From assembly GCA_014529385.2 (NCBI GenBank), contig CM043962.1:54455905-54519904 (forward strand): a stretch of DNA of 64,000 nucleotides, read 5' to 3'. The notes below the pieces were generated by a model. That model searched no databases. It was not told where the DNA came from and was given only the letters and a program-made list of their open reading frames with translations. The position numbers and the translations under genes were made by a program. Below are positions 23,201 to 35,195 of this stretch, one piece after another; the first letter of the stretch is position 1, and each line of letters starts with the position of its first letter. This DNA comes from Adiantum capillus-veneris (taxonomy: Eukaryota > Streptophyta > Polypodiopsida > Polypodiales > Pteridaceae).

Positions 23201-25507
23201 ACACCCTCCACTTTCCGTTTTTCTTAGGAGTGACAACAACGGGAAAGACCCACTCTAAATTCTCCACTGGATAGATGAAACCTGCTACTAGAAGCTTTCT
23301 TATCTCCTTGAGTAAAGCCTGCTCCTTGATGACTCCTAGCCTTCGTAGCTTCTGAACCTTAGGTGTGGCCTCTGGCTTCAACTCAATTTTGTGTTGAACA
23401 GCATCTACTCCACGCACATCGGTGTAGTCTTTAGCAAAAAGCCTAGGAAACTTCCTTAGCACACATTTGAACTCCTCTCTTTCATCCTTTGTAAGTGTTG
23501 TAGATAGCATACCTTCTAGCATTCTTTCATCTTCCACTTTTTGGTTCTCTTGGGAACCTACCTCCTCCAAACCTTGACAAGAGGTATCTTGGTTGGTTGG
23601 CTTAAACCTTACCCCCATGACTTCGATGGAAGACTCCTCCTCAGTAATGCTGCCGCTACTTTCTTCTTCTGAAGTGTTATCGGTCCCGTCTCACTTTGAG
23701 ATGATTCTTCATGGAGCTCCTCTTGGCGTTGCTCCTTCATGTCAAAGACAACCTTCTTATGATTGTCGTTCCTGCAAATTAGCTTTCCACTCTCCCAATC
23801 CTGCAAAGCTCGCATTTTCATTAGCCATGGTCTCCCTAGGATAAATGGGTAACCATTTCCTTTGGTAGACATGACATAGAAATCCACTGCCTTCTTAATG
23901 CCAAAGGCCTCCACAAAAACATTTTTACAAATGCCTACGCACCTAGCCTTGCTATTGTTTTCCATCTTGACCTTAATTTCAGGTGTCTCATGGATGTGCA
24001 TGCCTAGTTTTTGCATGAGTCCCTCTGTCATGATGCAAATTTGTGCACCCCCATCCACTAGACCTTTCCTAACCAATCTCCCTTTTATATAACAATCTAG
24101 CACAGGTGTAATGTCCTCATTCATTTCAGCTTGTGCAATTTTTACAACAGGCACACTCTCTTTTACCTTTCTCCTAGTGCTAACTACCCTTGTTAAATCC
24201 CTCCTAACTTGTGGACATAATGCAAGAAATTGAGGCCATGAGATATCAGGACCCTTACCTCTCATGTCTTCCAACAGGTTGTATGGAGCCATTCCATGTC
24301 CAAGAGGAAAGTCTTGGAGGTTGATACGACGTCGAGTCCTCTTAGCTTCCTTGGTCTCCTTTGCCTTCTTTTCTCGTCCATGGTCACTTTGTGATGTAAC
24401 TCCTTCTTTCTTCTTACCTTTCCCTCGGCCACTCTTAATGCCATTTTCTTCCATGTCAACCTCTCTTGAATTTGTCACCTCTACCACATGCATGTTTGCG
24501 TCTGGCAAAGGTGGAACTCCTTCCACTCCTTGTGGAGGTGGTCTTGCTCCATTTGGCCTTTGTATAAGCCGTGGTTGCTGACTAGTTCCTTCACCTGCAT
24601 TCATCATTGGGTAATTCAAGTTAGGTCTCCCTGGCTCCCCACGGGGCCAAGGACAATTATACATCCCATGTCCAGACTCACCGCAATTCCAACATTGCAA
24701 GAGTCTCCTAGGTCGTGGATCTCGCTCTTCAGACTTCTTTGCTTGTCCCTTTGGACCTACGGCTTGTGCAAGGTGAATTGACAAGCTGCTTAAAGATTCA
24801 TTTAACTTCTCAATCACTTCCGTCGTTACCTCAGGAAGCACCTTAGATGTTGATGCTTGTGACTTACCTTTGGGTCTAAGACCTTCTATTGGAACCTTCC
24901 CCCTTAAGCACTTGAGTTTCCTATATTTCTCAGCAGTCCTAGTTTCAGCTGCATCAAAGGTAGCAGGTGCACCCGCCTCAACTTTTACCTTAAGGTCAGG
25001 AAAGAGTCCGCTTATGAACCTCTCCTTCTTTAGAAATTCTGCACCATCACCAGGGTTAGCAACATTTCATATCCATAGATCCCAAAGACGTAGGAACTCT
25101 TGCTTGTACAAGTAGTAGTCATCTAAGTCTTTTTGCTTATGAGAAACAATGTCTTGCCATAATTTCTGAGTGTTTTGGGGATCAAAGAAGTATTTCTTGA
25201 AACGATTCAAAACTTCCGTGTAATTCCCTTTAACTTCCTCAGGCAAAGAGTCAAACCAAGTGCTAGCATCTTTCCTAAGGACCACCTCAAACATTTCTAC
25301 ACATTCTTGATCAGTTACTATCCTCTTGATACGGCAAGACATCTTGAAATTCTCTAGAAATAATTTTGCATCCTCTCCAGGCTCTCCAAAGAAAAGAGGA
25401 TATCCAGACATTTGGCGTTGGCTCTCCATTGAATTGATTTCAAAGTGACGCGTTTTTGTTTTTTCTTTCTTTAAAAGATTTACACAATAATATTTTCTAT
25501 ATTGCAA
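20239..25507 (-). pseudogene. E2 gag-pol polyprotein, broken
   Basis: It aligns over its whole length with the E1 polyprotein and adds its N terminus, with a probable start at the Met of MESQRQMSGYP near 25430. Lesions relative to E1: TGA at 25067-25069 (CGA in E1); a deletion of about 10 bp near 23690 that shifts the frame; TAA at 22053-22055 (AAA in E1); TAG at 21804-21806 (CAG in E1); a one-base shift near 21650. The C terminus also lacks about 26 residues present in E1. Zinc knuckle, DGGA protease, FIDD RT, both RNase H domains and DD35E integrase remain recognisable. It is not translatable as one protein. Confidence 0.95.
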
Positions 25508-26023
25508 TCTATTCTACAACAAAATAAAAATATTCACATCAAATAACCTATGATAATCAATAAGAGGTAGAATGACAGGGTTTGGTGACGCGATAATTTC
25601 TCCTACTCTTTGGGCACCAAACATGAATACCATACGTTGTTGAAAATGGATTTTTCTACTAATTGCAATGTTTACTCTAATGTGTGGAGTGAAATGAAAG
25701 GGAAAAACCTGTATTCCTGGGCGATTATCCATGGTCTATGCATGACCTAATTCTTAAAACAAAACAAAAATATAGACGTCCAAACTAAGGTCGTACCTAA
25801 TGAGAGGCAAAATAAAAGGATTTACTGATGCGTTTATCTCTACCAACCTAAGAGGACCTAAAATTATACGAATTACTCGCTGAAATTGCAACTTAGTACT
25901 AACAATTATGTGTACCTTTTGCCTTGCAATGGGAATGAAGGGATCATACAAATTCTCGTGATTCATGCAAGCTACTTGATTATGCTAAAGGTTGAGCCTT
26001 CACAAAACATACACAAGCCTGTC
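25508..26023 (-). other. E2 untranslated leader
   Basis: About 520 bp between the primer site and gag. Two imperfect copies of a unit of about 225 bp (25514-25735 and 25745-25966) each contain a short ORF sharing PFILPLI and related words, so the leader has a diverged internal duplication. No recognised protein. Confidence 0.6.
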
Positions 26024-26039
26024 CTCAGTGGGGGCACCA
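26024..26039 (-). other. Putative primer-binding site of E2
   Basis: On the minus strand TGGTGCCCCCACTGAG begins 4 bases after the LTR end CCTCA. The TGG start and the place fit a primer site. I cannot name the tRNA from memory. Confidence 0.55.
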
Positions 26040-26302
26040 AAATTGAGGCGGTCCGGGGTGGGCAACAAGAAGAGCAACCTCTAGACACCCTTCAAGGCTC
26101 CCGTGCTGCTCAATGGGGCTGGGGCACAACACAACACAAACCAAAACAACAAACCCACAGCCAAATCCGAGCTACACAAGGGGCACCACCTAGTTTAAGA
26201 GCGAACTAGGACGCAAAAGAGGAGAATCGTTAGAGCAACCCACAAACAAGCAAGGAATTTACACTAACCCTAACACCAATGGAACACTCTCACACACTAA
26301 AA

Positions 26303-26305
<3 letters not shown>

Positions 26306-26368
<63 letters not shown>

Positions 26369-26399
26369 GGGGGGGGGGGAGAGAGAGAGAGAGAGCGAG
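26306..26399. repeat. (GA)n-(G)n-(GA)n compound tract in E2 5' LTR
   Basis: About 26 GA units, a run of about 22 G, then GA again. It is about 33 bp longer than the partner tract in the 3' LTR. Confidence 0.95.
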
Positions 26400-26901
26400 A
26401 TGGTGTACAACTTAGCTTCAACTTTATATTTTGCACAAAAAGGAACTTAGAGCTTGCGGAATCAAGTGACAAGATTTGGTTATAGCATCACTAGCACATT
26501 GTCTTAGGGTTATGGGAGCCCTCTCACCATCCACCCTCTTACAATGGTAGCCAAACAATAGCCAATGAATCACAAGCAACAAAACAACAACCTTCAATGA
26601 AACAAGTCACCTTATGAAGCTGAATGAGTTTGCCAAGCCAAATTGGAGGAGAAGCGTGAGCCTTTGGACATGAATTGCACCCAAAACTACCAATTCATTG
26701 ATGTTGGGGTAGATACAACAATGGTAGGAAGAATATCTTCTACTCGCACTCACTCAAACTAGCTCAAGCTTTTCTATGCACCAAGGTGATGGTGTATAGA
26801 AAGCTTACTCTCTCTTTACAACCAAGATAGAACTGGCGTGTGGTACTCTCAATCTAGTGTGAAATGGTATAGTGATGTCTTTTACAAGGAGGAATGGGTT
26901 C

Positions 26902-26909
26902 TATTTATA
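26902..26909 (-). promoter_or_regulatory. TATA box of the E2 5' LTR promoter
   Basis: TATAAATA on the minus strand. This is the copy placed to drive full-length E2 RNA. Confidence 0.65.
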
Positions 26910-27736
26910 GTTTTTAGAAGCCTTGATTAGGATTAAGCCTAATCAATTTTATTAGGAACGATCAAGGATTATGAATTTTTATGAATTTCAAATGAGAATG
27001 GGCTCTCTCTTTTCTCTTGAGTCACATGGATGTGGGCTCAAGTAAGAGAATTATTGATGTGGTGAAAGGAGAGAAACTTCCATGGGAGTGAGTGAATTTC
27101 GTTTACTTGTGCGGTTGCCTACTCCATATGTTGATAGTGTGGGTGCATTTTTAAAAGAGAAGTTAGTTGTTAGTGGTAATAATCACTAGAATTGTTAGAG
27201 ATACATTTACAATGGGTAGGATGAGTTGATTTGATGAAGGAAGAGGGGTGAATTAAAAGAGAATCATTGAGATGGTGAAGCTTTGAAGAAGCTTGAACTC
27301 ACCCTTGTGTAGATTGTGGAAAAAATGACCGCTGGTCTTCTTCTTCTTCTTCGCTTCTTTACGCCGCCGCCACGGTTGACCACCACGTTGAAAAGAGGAT
27401 TTGTTGATGAAAAATCCTCAATTTGCAGAATTTATCATGGTTAAGATGCTGAATTTTAGATATTTTTAGGAGAGGTAAATGAAATTGTAACATAGAAGCA
27501 ATAGAGAGAGACATGGAGAGGGTGTATGTATGTAGAGGTTCATAAAAGAACTATAGGGATGAGAGAGAAGGGTAATGGTGAAGAGGGTGGGAGAAGCCAT
27601 GGAAATTGCAGGTTTGAGTGAGGGAAGGAGAGGGAGGGATGTGTAAGAGTGAGTAGGTGTGTGGAAGGGTGAGAGAAGACTAAGGGCTGCTTGTGAGAAA
27701 AGTGGGTAGACTAGGGTCCACTCAAAAAATCATAGA

Positions 27737-28081
27737 TCACCGTTGGTAGCTCCACAAATCATGAAAAATTTTGAGGTGATTATTCAGAGCGTGGGCTACA
27801 TTTTCTCTTTTGACCACCGCTCCAAATTCGGAGTGGAGATAGGTGCCAAAATTCGCACCAAAAAGCTTGTTTTTATGCCTGCAAAAGTCTTTTAGTGGCC
27901 CCCTCCTTTGTTGAATTTGTACAATGCATCCAAGAGTGAGCCCCTCCTTGGTCATATTATAATACAAAGCATCCAACTTTCCCTTGACCCATGCATGGAG
28001 GAGGATTATCGGTGAATAAAGAAATATATACATGGTGGGACTAGTGTATGGACTATTCATGGACTTTAGCTCAATGAGCAC
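27737..28081 (-). other. 114-codon LTR ORF, E2 5' LTR
   Basis: Third intact copy of the LTR frame described for E1, with about six residue changes from the 3' LTR copy. No domain recognised. Confidence 0.3.
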
Positions 28082-28709
28082 ATGGTGTTAGAATAATGAG
28101 TAAAAATAATAATAAAAATATGGAGGAGTTATGGATATGGAAAGATATTGGAATCATATGATATGGTCCCTCCTTGAATTATTTTGGGTGAAAAAGGAAA
28201 AGGTATGCAAGTAAATAATATAATAAACGTAACCAATGAGTAGAAATCAATTTTTTGTTTTCACGAGGGTGAGGGTGAAAATGTGGGAGTGATTTGTATA
28301 AAGGAAAAATATGAGGTTAGAGTATGTACATATTGGCAAAAAATATAATTATGGTGTAAGAGGATGAAAGAAGGTGTACATAGGTTTAATAAAACACACA
28401 CCTAAGTAGAAATATTTAAATAAAATACCAAAATAATTATAAAAAATCCCTATATTTAGGCCATATATACAATGAAATATTTACACACAAAGAGGCCATA
28501 ATATACTTTTATTTTTTTATTTTTTTGGCTCAACTAGCCCAGTGACTAGCTAGCTGAGGGTTTTTAAGAAGATATGGGAAAAGCCCCCTAACTCACACAT
28601 GCCTATGTACAGTGAAATGGTAGGGATAGCCATAGCGTTTGGGTGAATTTGGTAGGGTGGAGTAACTTACTATGGCAATTATGGAGAGCCGAAAAACGGC
28701 TATCAATAG

Positions 28710-31111
28710 CAAGGGCTGAACAGAATCTTCCACAAACACAATGTCTCGTGAAATCAAGATATGCTTTGTTTGCGGACGATACAACCTGTAACCTTTGATT
28801 TCAGCATTATAACCAACAAAAATACATCTGAGAGCCTTAGCATCCAATTTCTTGCGCTATGTTTTTGGCACCATAGCATATGCCAAACAGCCAAAAACAC
28901 ACATGTACTAAATAGAAGGCTTTCTGTCATGCCATGCTTCATATGGAGTAATAGATTCCAAAGCTTTTGTAGGACACTTGTTTAGTACATAAGTAGCACA
29001 CATTATGGCCTCAAGCCAAAACAAATGCGGCAAAGCTTGCCTTTTGACCATACATCGTGCCATTTTTCTAAGTGACCTGTATTTCCTCTCAGCAACTTTC
29101 CATTTTGCTGAGGCGTATAAGGCACTGTACATTGGTTTTTTATACCACGACTAGCTAGAAATTCATTAAATTCATGAGAGATATACTCCCCCCTAGATCG
29201 AAATGGACGGTGCCCATAGTACATTTCGAGACATTTTCAGTCATAGCAGAAATTGTTTGAAGCACATAAAAACTTTGGACTGCACTTTAAGCGGATATAT
29301 CCATGCATTCCTGAAGTAATCATCAATGAAAGTAACAAAGTAAAGGTAATCGCCTAAGGACGGAGTTTGCATGGGCCCACAAACATCACTATGTACAAGC
29401 TACAACTTGCATGTGGCCCTAACTGAACCATCCCTTGGAAACTTTGACCGTTGCATCTTACCCAAAATATAACCTTCACAAACATGTTTGACAGGTGCTT
29501 CAAGAGGCGGCAAAGAAGCAACCATTTCATATTTCTACAAACGCAATAAACTAGTAAAATTCAAATGTCCAAACGTGCATGCCAAAATTTTGCATCTGAA
29601 ATATCCTTAGAACCCACAAGTGCATTTGCAAAATTCTGCCCACACTTGTCATACAAAGTGAGCTTATACATCCCACGACAGAAAATGCGAGATGCAACAA
29701 TTTCATCACCAAAACTGAGATCATGTATTGTACATCTTTCATCCACAAACTTGACTACAAGTCCAAGTCTACCAAGTGCAGATACACACAAAAGATTCTT
29801 CTTGATCCCAAGTACATAAAGTGCATCAACAAGTGTGAAAGAACTACCATTTGCAGCAATAAGCTTCCATCTCCTTGAACCGGATAAGAGGCATTGTTGG
29901 CACCAGTAACTAAATTCCCATGAGGGACAAACCCAAGAGGGTGAACAAATGATGATGTGAGGTAATGTTCTTGGTAGCACCATTGTCAAAATACCACACA
30001 TGTGAATCTACAAAAACTTACATGCATGCATCATGGACATAGGGATTATAAGTGCACTCTGTATTAAAAGCCCATTTGGCATCAACATTAGCATCACAGT
30101 CTCCTTTCACAAAAGACTCAACAATAGCTGCATTTGTAGTGGAACCAGCATTAGTAGTGGAACCAGCCTCTTTGGCCTCTTAGGACACTCCTTGATTAAA
30201 TGATCATTAGCTTTACAACAGTGACAACACATCTTCTTTTTGCCCTTTTTACCGGAACTCCCATACGAATTGCTGCCATCAAAAGCATTAGGAAGATGTG
30301 ATTTACCACTCTAGAAGAACCATGAGAAGTGGCTACATTGCAGTCACCCCTTTTCTTTGAGCATCCATAAAGGCCTATTCAACTGCATGATGTCTAGTCC
30401 TGTTTTTCTAGAAAGCGTCTCTTGCAACAGCAATGTGCATAATGCATCAAACTTAGCAACTTCAAGATTTCCTTAGGTCATAAGTCTCCAAGTACTTGCA
30501 AATATCTAGCAAAGAATCAAGAAGAGTCTGCACAAGGAGACTATATGAAATGACTTCACCTAAAGAAATAAGTTGCTCATTGATATCCTTGACACTAGCA
30601 AGTGTCCATGTCTTCTTCCTCATGCATAATCTTCAACTCTAGCTTTTTACGCAGCAATGCAATTTTTGCTTTACTGTGACTTGCATAAAGTCCATCCAAA
30701 ATATCCTAAGCCTGTTTTGCAGATTTCATTGAACAAATGTGGGGAGTAGTATTGTGCTTAATAGACAATGCAATCAATGCATGAGCATACGCATCTTTTA
30801 CATCCCAACGAGCTTGCTCAACCGTAGGCAAAACAACTCTAGCATCAGCAATCCCTTGCAACAAGACCTGCAACATCCTCAACATTGCCTACATTCTCAG
30901 AACAAGGGCGTACATCAATGCCCTGCACAATATCCTGAACATTGCCTACATCCTCAAAACCAGGATGTACATCAATGACCTTCACAATGTTCCAAACACC
31001 CTTTGAGACAAGAACATGTTGCACCATATAATCCCACATAGGATAATTGTCCCCATCTAATCCGTCCTCGGCAACAAACATCTCAAACACATCTGTGTTG
31101 TTGTCAGCCAT
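28710..31111 (-). pseudogene. Copia element C1: gag, protease and integrase part
   Basis: Reading the minus strand from the gag Met at 31111 gives a copia gag start (DGLDGDNYPMWDYMVQHVL), a gap with many stops, a protease-to-integrase linker (FWHARL near 29570) and integrase pieces (QCTVPYTPQQNG near 29120, then the RCIFVGYN…GYRLY segment near 28800). The last piece runs into the E2 LTR and resumes at 17565. Several frameshifts and stops. Order and motifs are standard Ty1/copia. Confidence 0.88.
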
Positions 31112-31759
31112 GATAAATGCTACACCTGATGTGAAATTGCTCGAAAAGAGGAGAAAGAAAGTGCAAACAACACGTGCTATATAGCACAAACCGTAGAAGG
31201 TTCTAAGGGACTTGTTATGCAAAAAACGACACTAATAGAATTTTTGCACAAAATGGAAAAATAGCCTGCACAGTACTGCTTGTATGGAAAGGGAGGTCGA
31301 AATGAGCCCAAATCTGAAATCTGAGCTGCAAACGCTCGCCAAAGCTCACAAAAATCAAAGAAAGTGAGCAAGCATTGTCAAGGTTTTTTTGGATGAGCAT
31401 AAAGCCAGTAGATCATGACAAAAATCTTGCTAACTAGCCTCATGTATACATGTGTACATAGGGCTTCAAGTCTTGGGAGTGACCATGTATAAATTCATGT
31501 ACAAAGGTTTGGTTTTTCCAAGTTTGGGTATTGGTGTTTTGGGTTGTTTCAGTCTCCAAAACATGGTTTTCAATAAGTTTTTTCAGCCGCGCTTTATAGC
31601 TTGTGAATTGGACTTGTACATCATGAGTTATGTGTGTCCAAAGAGGGCAATCTTAGCTTAGAAAGTGGTTGCAGATGCATGCAACAAAGGCAACTGGGCC
31701 AGCTTGGTGATTTAAATTACGAAATGTTTGAGATTTTAAATTTTTGGAAATAGCCAAAG
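31112..31759. other. No recognised gene
   Basis: This should hold the leader and 5' LTR of C1, but nothing here matches the C1 3' LTR by eye and no primer-binding site is visible on the minus strand. Confidence 0.5.
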
Positions 31760-32022
31760 TGATGGGCTCCGAGTCGTGCTCTACGGTGTCGCATTCGATG
31801 GCCGGAGTAGTGCACCATGCTCCTGGAAAGTTTGCCTAGAAAGAAGGGTGAGTTGAAAATTTCCTGTGGGGAAAAGAGGATGTCATGCAAGGGTAGGACC
31901 GGGTAGGGCCAAGGGCTAGGACAGACATGCAGTCAAGGGGGTCTCTATGTTTAGCAGGCCAAGGGCCTATATAGAGCATGGATCGGTGGATATTAGCATG
32001 TTCCAGTCCCTTCTGCCTTTCA
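31760..32022 (+). mobile_element. Orphan LTR end (copia-like), left boundary uncertain
   Basis: The plus strand has CTATATAG at about 31970, then a sequence ending CTTTCA immediately before a TGGTATCAGAGCTC primer site. This is the layout of a 5' LTR. The start at TGATGGGC is a guess from the TG rule alone. No partner LTR and no matching coding region were found downstream. Confidence 0.4.
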
Positions 32023-32023
32023 C

Positions 32024-32037
32024 TGGTATCAGAGCTC
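32024..32037 (+). other. Primer-binding site, tRNA-iMet type, orphan
   Basis: TGGTATCAGAGCTC, one base after the LTR-like end. The same sequence serves copia element C2 at 48540. Confidence 0.65.
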
Positions 32038-35000
32038 AGGGGAGAGCAGCCATGGAGGAGGGGAAGGTACTCTTGTTCTCTTTCTCCCTTTCGATTGCTC
32101 TCTAGATCTTTCTCCCTCTCCATGAAGCATGGAAGTGTGGGCTGGTGGTTTCTCTTTTCTCTCGATCTCTTTCCTCGTTGGCTGTTCGAAGAGCCGCAGG
32201 AAGCAGAGCTTGTGAGGCGGGGCTCAAGAGAGGAGGAGGGGCCACGGGAACAACCCGTTGGCGGGGTCGAAACCAGTGGGAACAACCTCTTGCGGGTGCT
32301 GCGTGCATGGGTGACATGGCCAAAACGAGGCTAAAAGGGGTTGGATGGGAGCATGATGGCAAGATACGCAAAATCCGTCTCTGGACGGGGCCGCGTAGAG
32401 CCACCCATGGTGGGTTCCTTCTCCCTCACCATCGGCGCCCTACTGCAAACGGCAGCCATGTTTTTTGAGTTCTTTTTTTTTACCAAAAAAAAAAACAAAC
32501 TTAGTGCTAATGATCATAACGTGTGATTCCCACCCTACCATCAATTGCAAACGGAAGCGGGCAAGAAAACGAGCATGCATGGGTTGGTGCAGCAAGGCCG
32601 GTGATAATCCATGCAGAAGGTAGCATCGCGGGCAATCGAAAATCTATATTTCAAGGCATGGTCGCATCGGCATGGATTCAAGCACATGTCTCACACATGT
32701 ACTCGGTATCCCAAAGATGGGAGATTTTTTGGCGGCAAACCCTCGTAAGATGCACGTTTTTGAAGAATCAATGAGAATAGCAGTATGGCTTGGGCAAGTG
32801 AGTGATGCTGCAAATAGAAAATTTTCATGCATGTCGAGCAAGTGATGACGTAGATCAACTCTTTGTTGAATTTGGAGGCTGCACAAGGTGCAAGGGCATC
32901 ATGAAGAGAGGGGCAAGGCTCCAAGCCAACGAGACGTCCAATTGCCACGTATGAGGTTGGCAATATTAACGTTTGCAATCTAGGTATGCTTTGTTTTCAC
33001 TAGATATGTATTGTATGCTTTCAATATGGCGTCCTAATCGACATGGTGGTGGATCAACGCGGTCAAGTTTCTTAAAAAAATTTCACGACCTTGAGCATGT
33101 GCACAAGGTAGTATATGGGTATATCGGCCATGCATCAGTAGATTGGAGCAGGCTTTGTATGCCCACAATACATTGGTTATGTAAGCACGTACAGGCAAGG
33201 CCCGTGCCTTGTAGGGAATAGGAATTTCACAAGGCCGACTAGTGATGACCTATCATTTGTACTGTGAGGGAGCGGGAGAAAAGCTCCGTTCATGGTGCTC
33301 ATGTGGAAAGCTTGTGTATCCAACATCATTTGGTTGGGCTACACAGCCAGTGTTTATTCAACCCTTCCGCATGTAAAAGCAAGTCAATCATGGCATGTGA
33401 TTTGTGCATTTAAGATACTCGGCACGATCAATCACTAATTATTATTCCATGATGTTGGCAAGCAATGCTAGGAGAGAGCTCCTAGGCATGTTGTCTACCA
33501 TCAATGCAATCAACCCAGATTATGATCCTCCAACAGAGGAGAATGGATCTGTACCTTTCAATGGCATAGATTTTCTTTGCGACAACATGGCTACAGTAAA
33601 TCTTGTTACGCCATTGTAAATTGACAAGAGTATGTGTTAGCTATGAGCACCAGAATTGCATGCATTCTTATGTGAAGCACGGCTTCCCTTTTGCCATTTG
33701 GCATTGTGGTTTCCAAAGTTGGGACAAACTTAGGGAAACTTGCCCAGTTGTCTGTAGAGTTATAAATCACACGAGGAAGTAGCTACCTCCCTCAAGCAGA
33801 AAATATGGCTATGAGCCAGTTTTAAGCGAGATTTTATTTTGAAAACTCAAGACAATTCGCCATAGTAGGGCAACCAAGCTAGACAATTTCAAGTTTTCTT
33901 GTTATTATACATTTTAACTTTTAAGTTGGTAAAGATTTCCTATTGTACACAGCAAAGTGTTGTGACAACATTAATGAGAAGCAAGGCTTTTACATAGTGC
34001 CAAGATTCTGCCATTGACTTCAACTCAACAACATTGGCACACAGTTATGGGCATTTGGCTACGTGCGGGTATAAGCTCATAGTTTCGTCAGACAACGGTA
34101 AATTGTGATGTATCCATGCTCGATTGTGCAAGGCACTTGTGGTCTCGGCTCAATCTATCAGACCATCAATGTTTCCAAGGGCTTATACCTCTGTGTGCAT
34201 GGCATGCCAATGTGATTGACATAATTCCATCTCATTACTACGTACGCTTTCGCTATAACACTAACTACTCTGTCAAGGTCAAGGTAAGTGAATGATATCT
34301 TAAAATATTTTTTTTATATGTTTATTCATCGGCAAAGTGCCATATTTAAAGTCACCTTGGTACAGTCACAATCACATACAACGTAAGTGGATCAAGATAC
34401 GACTTATGGTACCTCTCTCTACGAGGCCGTGGTACACGTACACTGTTGTACGCTTATCGGATAAGCTATGGCACATACATGGTCTGCACTGGAGTATATG
34501 CAAGGGGCATACAACACATTAGAATAAGCGGTTTCCTTAGCCCAGCATTCTCTCTTTCCAACTTCTCTACGGGAAAGGTAAAACTAGGCATGATTTTGTA
34601 GAAATCTTTCTATGTCAATACGGTAACAAGAAGGGCTAAGAGCCATCTATTTCCACCTATTTTGGAATGGCTAAGAGCCATTGGTTTGTAATCCATCAAT
34701 GATTGCTTTCAATATTGAACAATTCTATTCAGTTGAGGACCCCTCAATTCTAATGGACAAGCACACTTTGAGTGGGAAAATCAAGTTGAGTTTTTGAACG
34801 TCTAAAACTCGTAAGGGCTTATCTCTACCAAGGTGTATAGATGAAGCCAGCATCTCAGATAGCATGGCTATTCACAAAAACCCAAGATTATGGATTTTTG
34901 GATCCGAAAAAGATCTAGTTGTGAAACCATTCCAACTTCAGTGGTTCTCCTATTTTATCTATAGCACTAAGAGTGTCTATATGAGTCCAGTTTTGGGGTA

Positions 35001-35195
35001 AGACCCAGCTCATGATTACTAAATCACTTATTAAGTGTGATGGTCAATTCTTGGATAATCTTCACACTTGTACTTTCAAGGAAAGAAGTCCATAAGCCAC
35101 CAAGGGCTCGTGGATAATATCAACTTCCAAAGTTGAATTTAGATACTGTTGGCTGCTAGTTGAGCAGTTTCCATACAAAAGTCTAACCAAGTGGT
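32038..35195. other. No recognised gene
   Basis: Short frames only. A 72-codon plus-strand frame at 33404-33619 is not recognisable. The stretch probably holds old retroelement debris, since it follows an orphan LTR and leads into a Tat integrase remnant. Confidence 0.4.

Larger units (their letters stand above)
26044..28705 (-). mobile_element. 5' LTR of E2
   Basis: 2.66 kb, ending in the same TGATAGCC/CCGCCTCA termini. It drives the element from the TATA box at 26902-26909. Compared with the 3' LTR there are roughly 25 substitutions plus length changes in the GA/G tract and in an A/T-rich run near 28510. Confidence 0.93.
17566..28709 (-). mobile_element. Full-length Tat-type gypsy element E2, nested in copia C1
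   Basis: Both LTRs, primer site, leader, gag-pol and polypurine tract are present. The direct repeat ATAG (17566-17569 and 28706-28709) flanks it as a 4-bp target duplication. Joining the two flanks restores one copia reading path across the insertion, which proves nesting. It is the same family as E1 but in the opposite orientation. The LTRs differ by about 1% by eye, mostly near their ends. Confidence 0.92.

Noticed and set aside
26279-26485. Frames with Glu-Arg or Ser-Leu repeats, also near 6741-7057 and 11577-11987
   Set aside because: These are translations of GA/CT microsatellites inside LTRs.
31836-32468. Overlapping 100-150-codon frames on both strands
   Set aside because: This is a GC-richer patch with mutually overlapping frames; none has a recognisable domain, and the primer site of an LTR lies inside.
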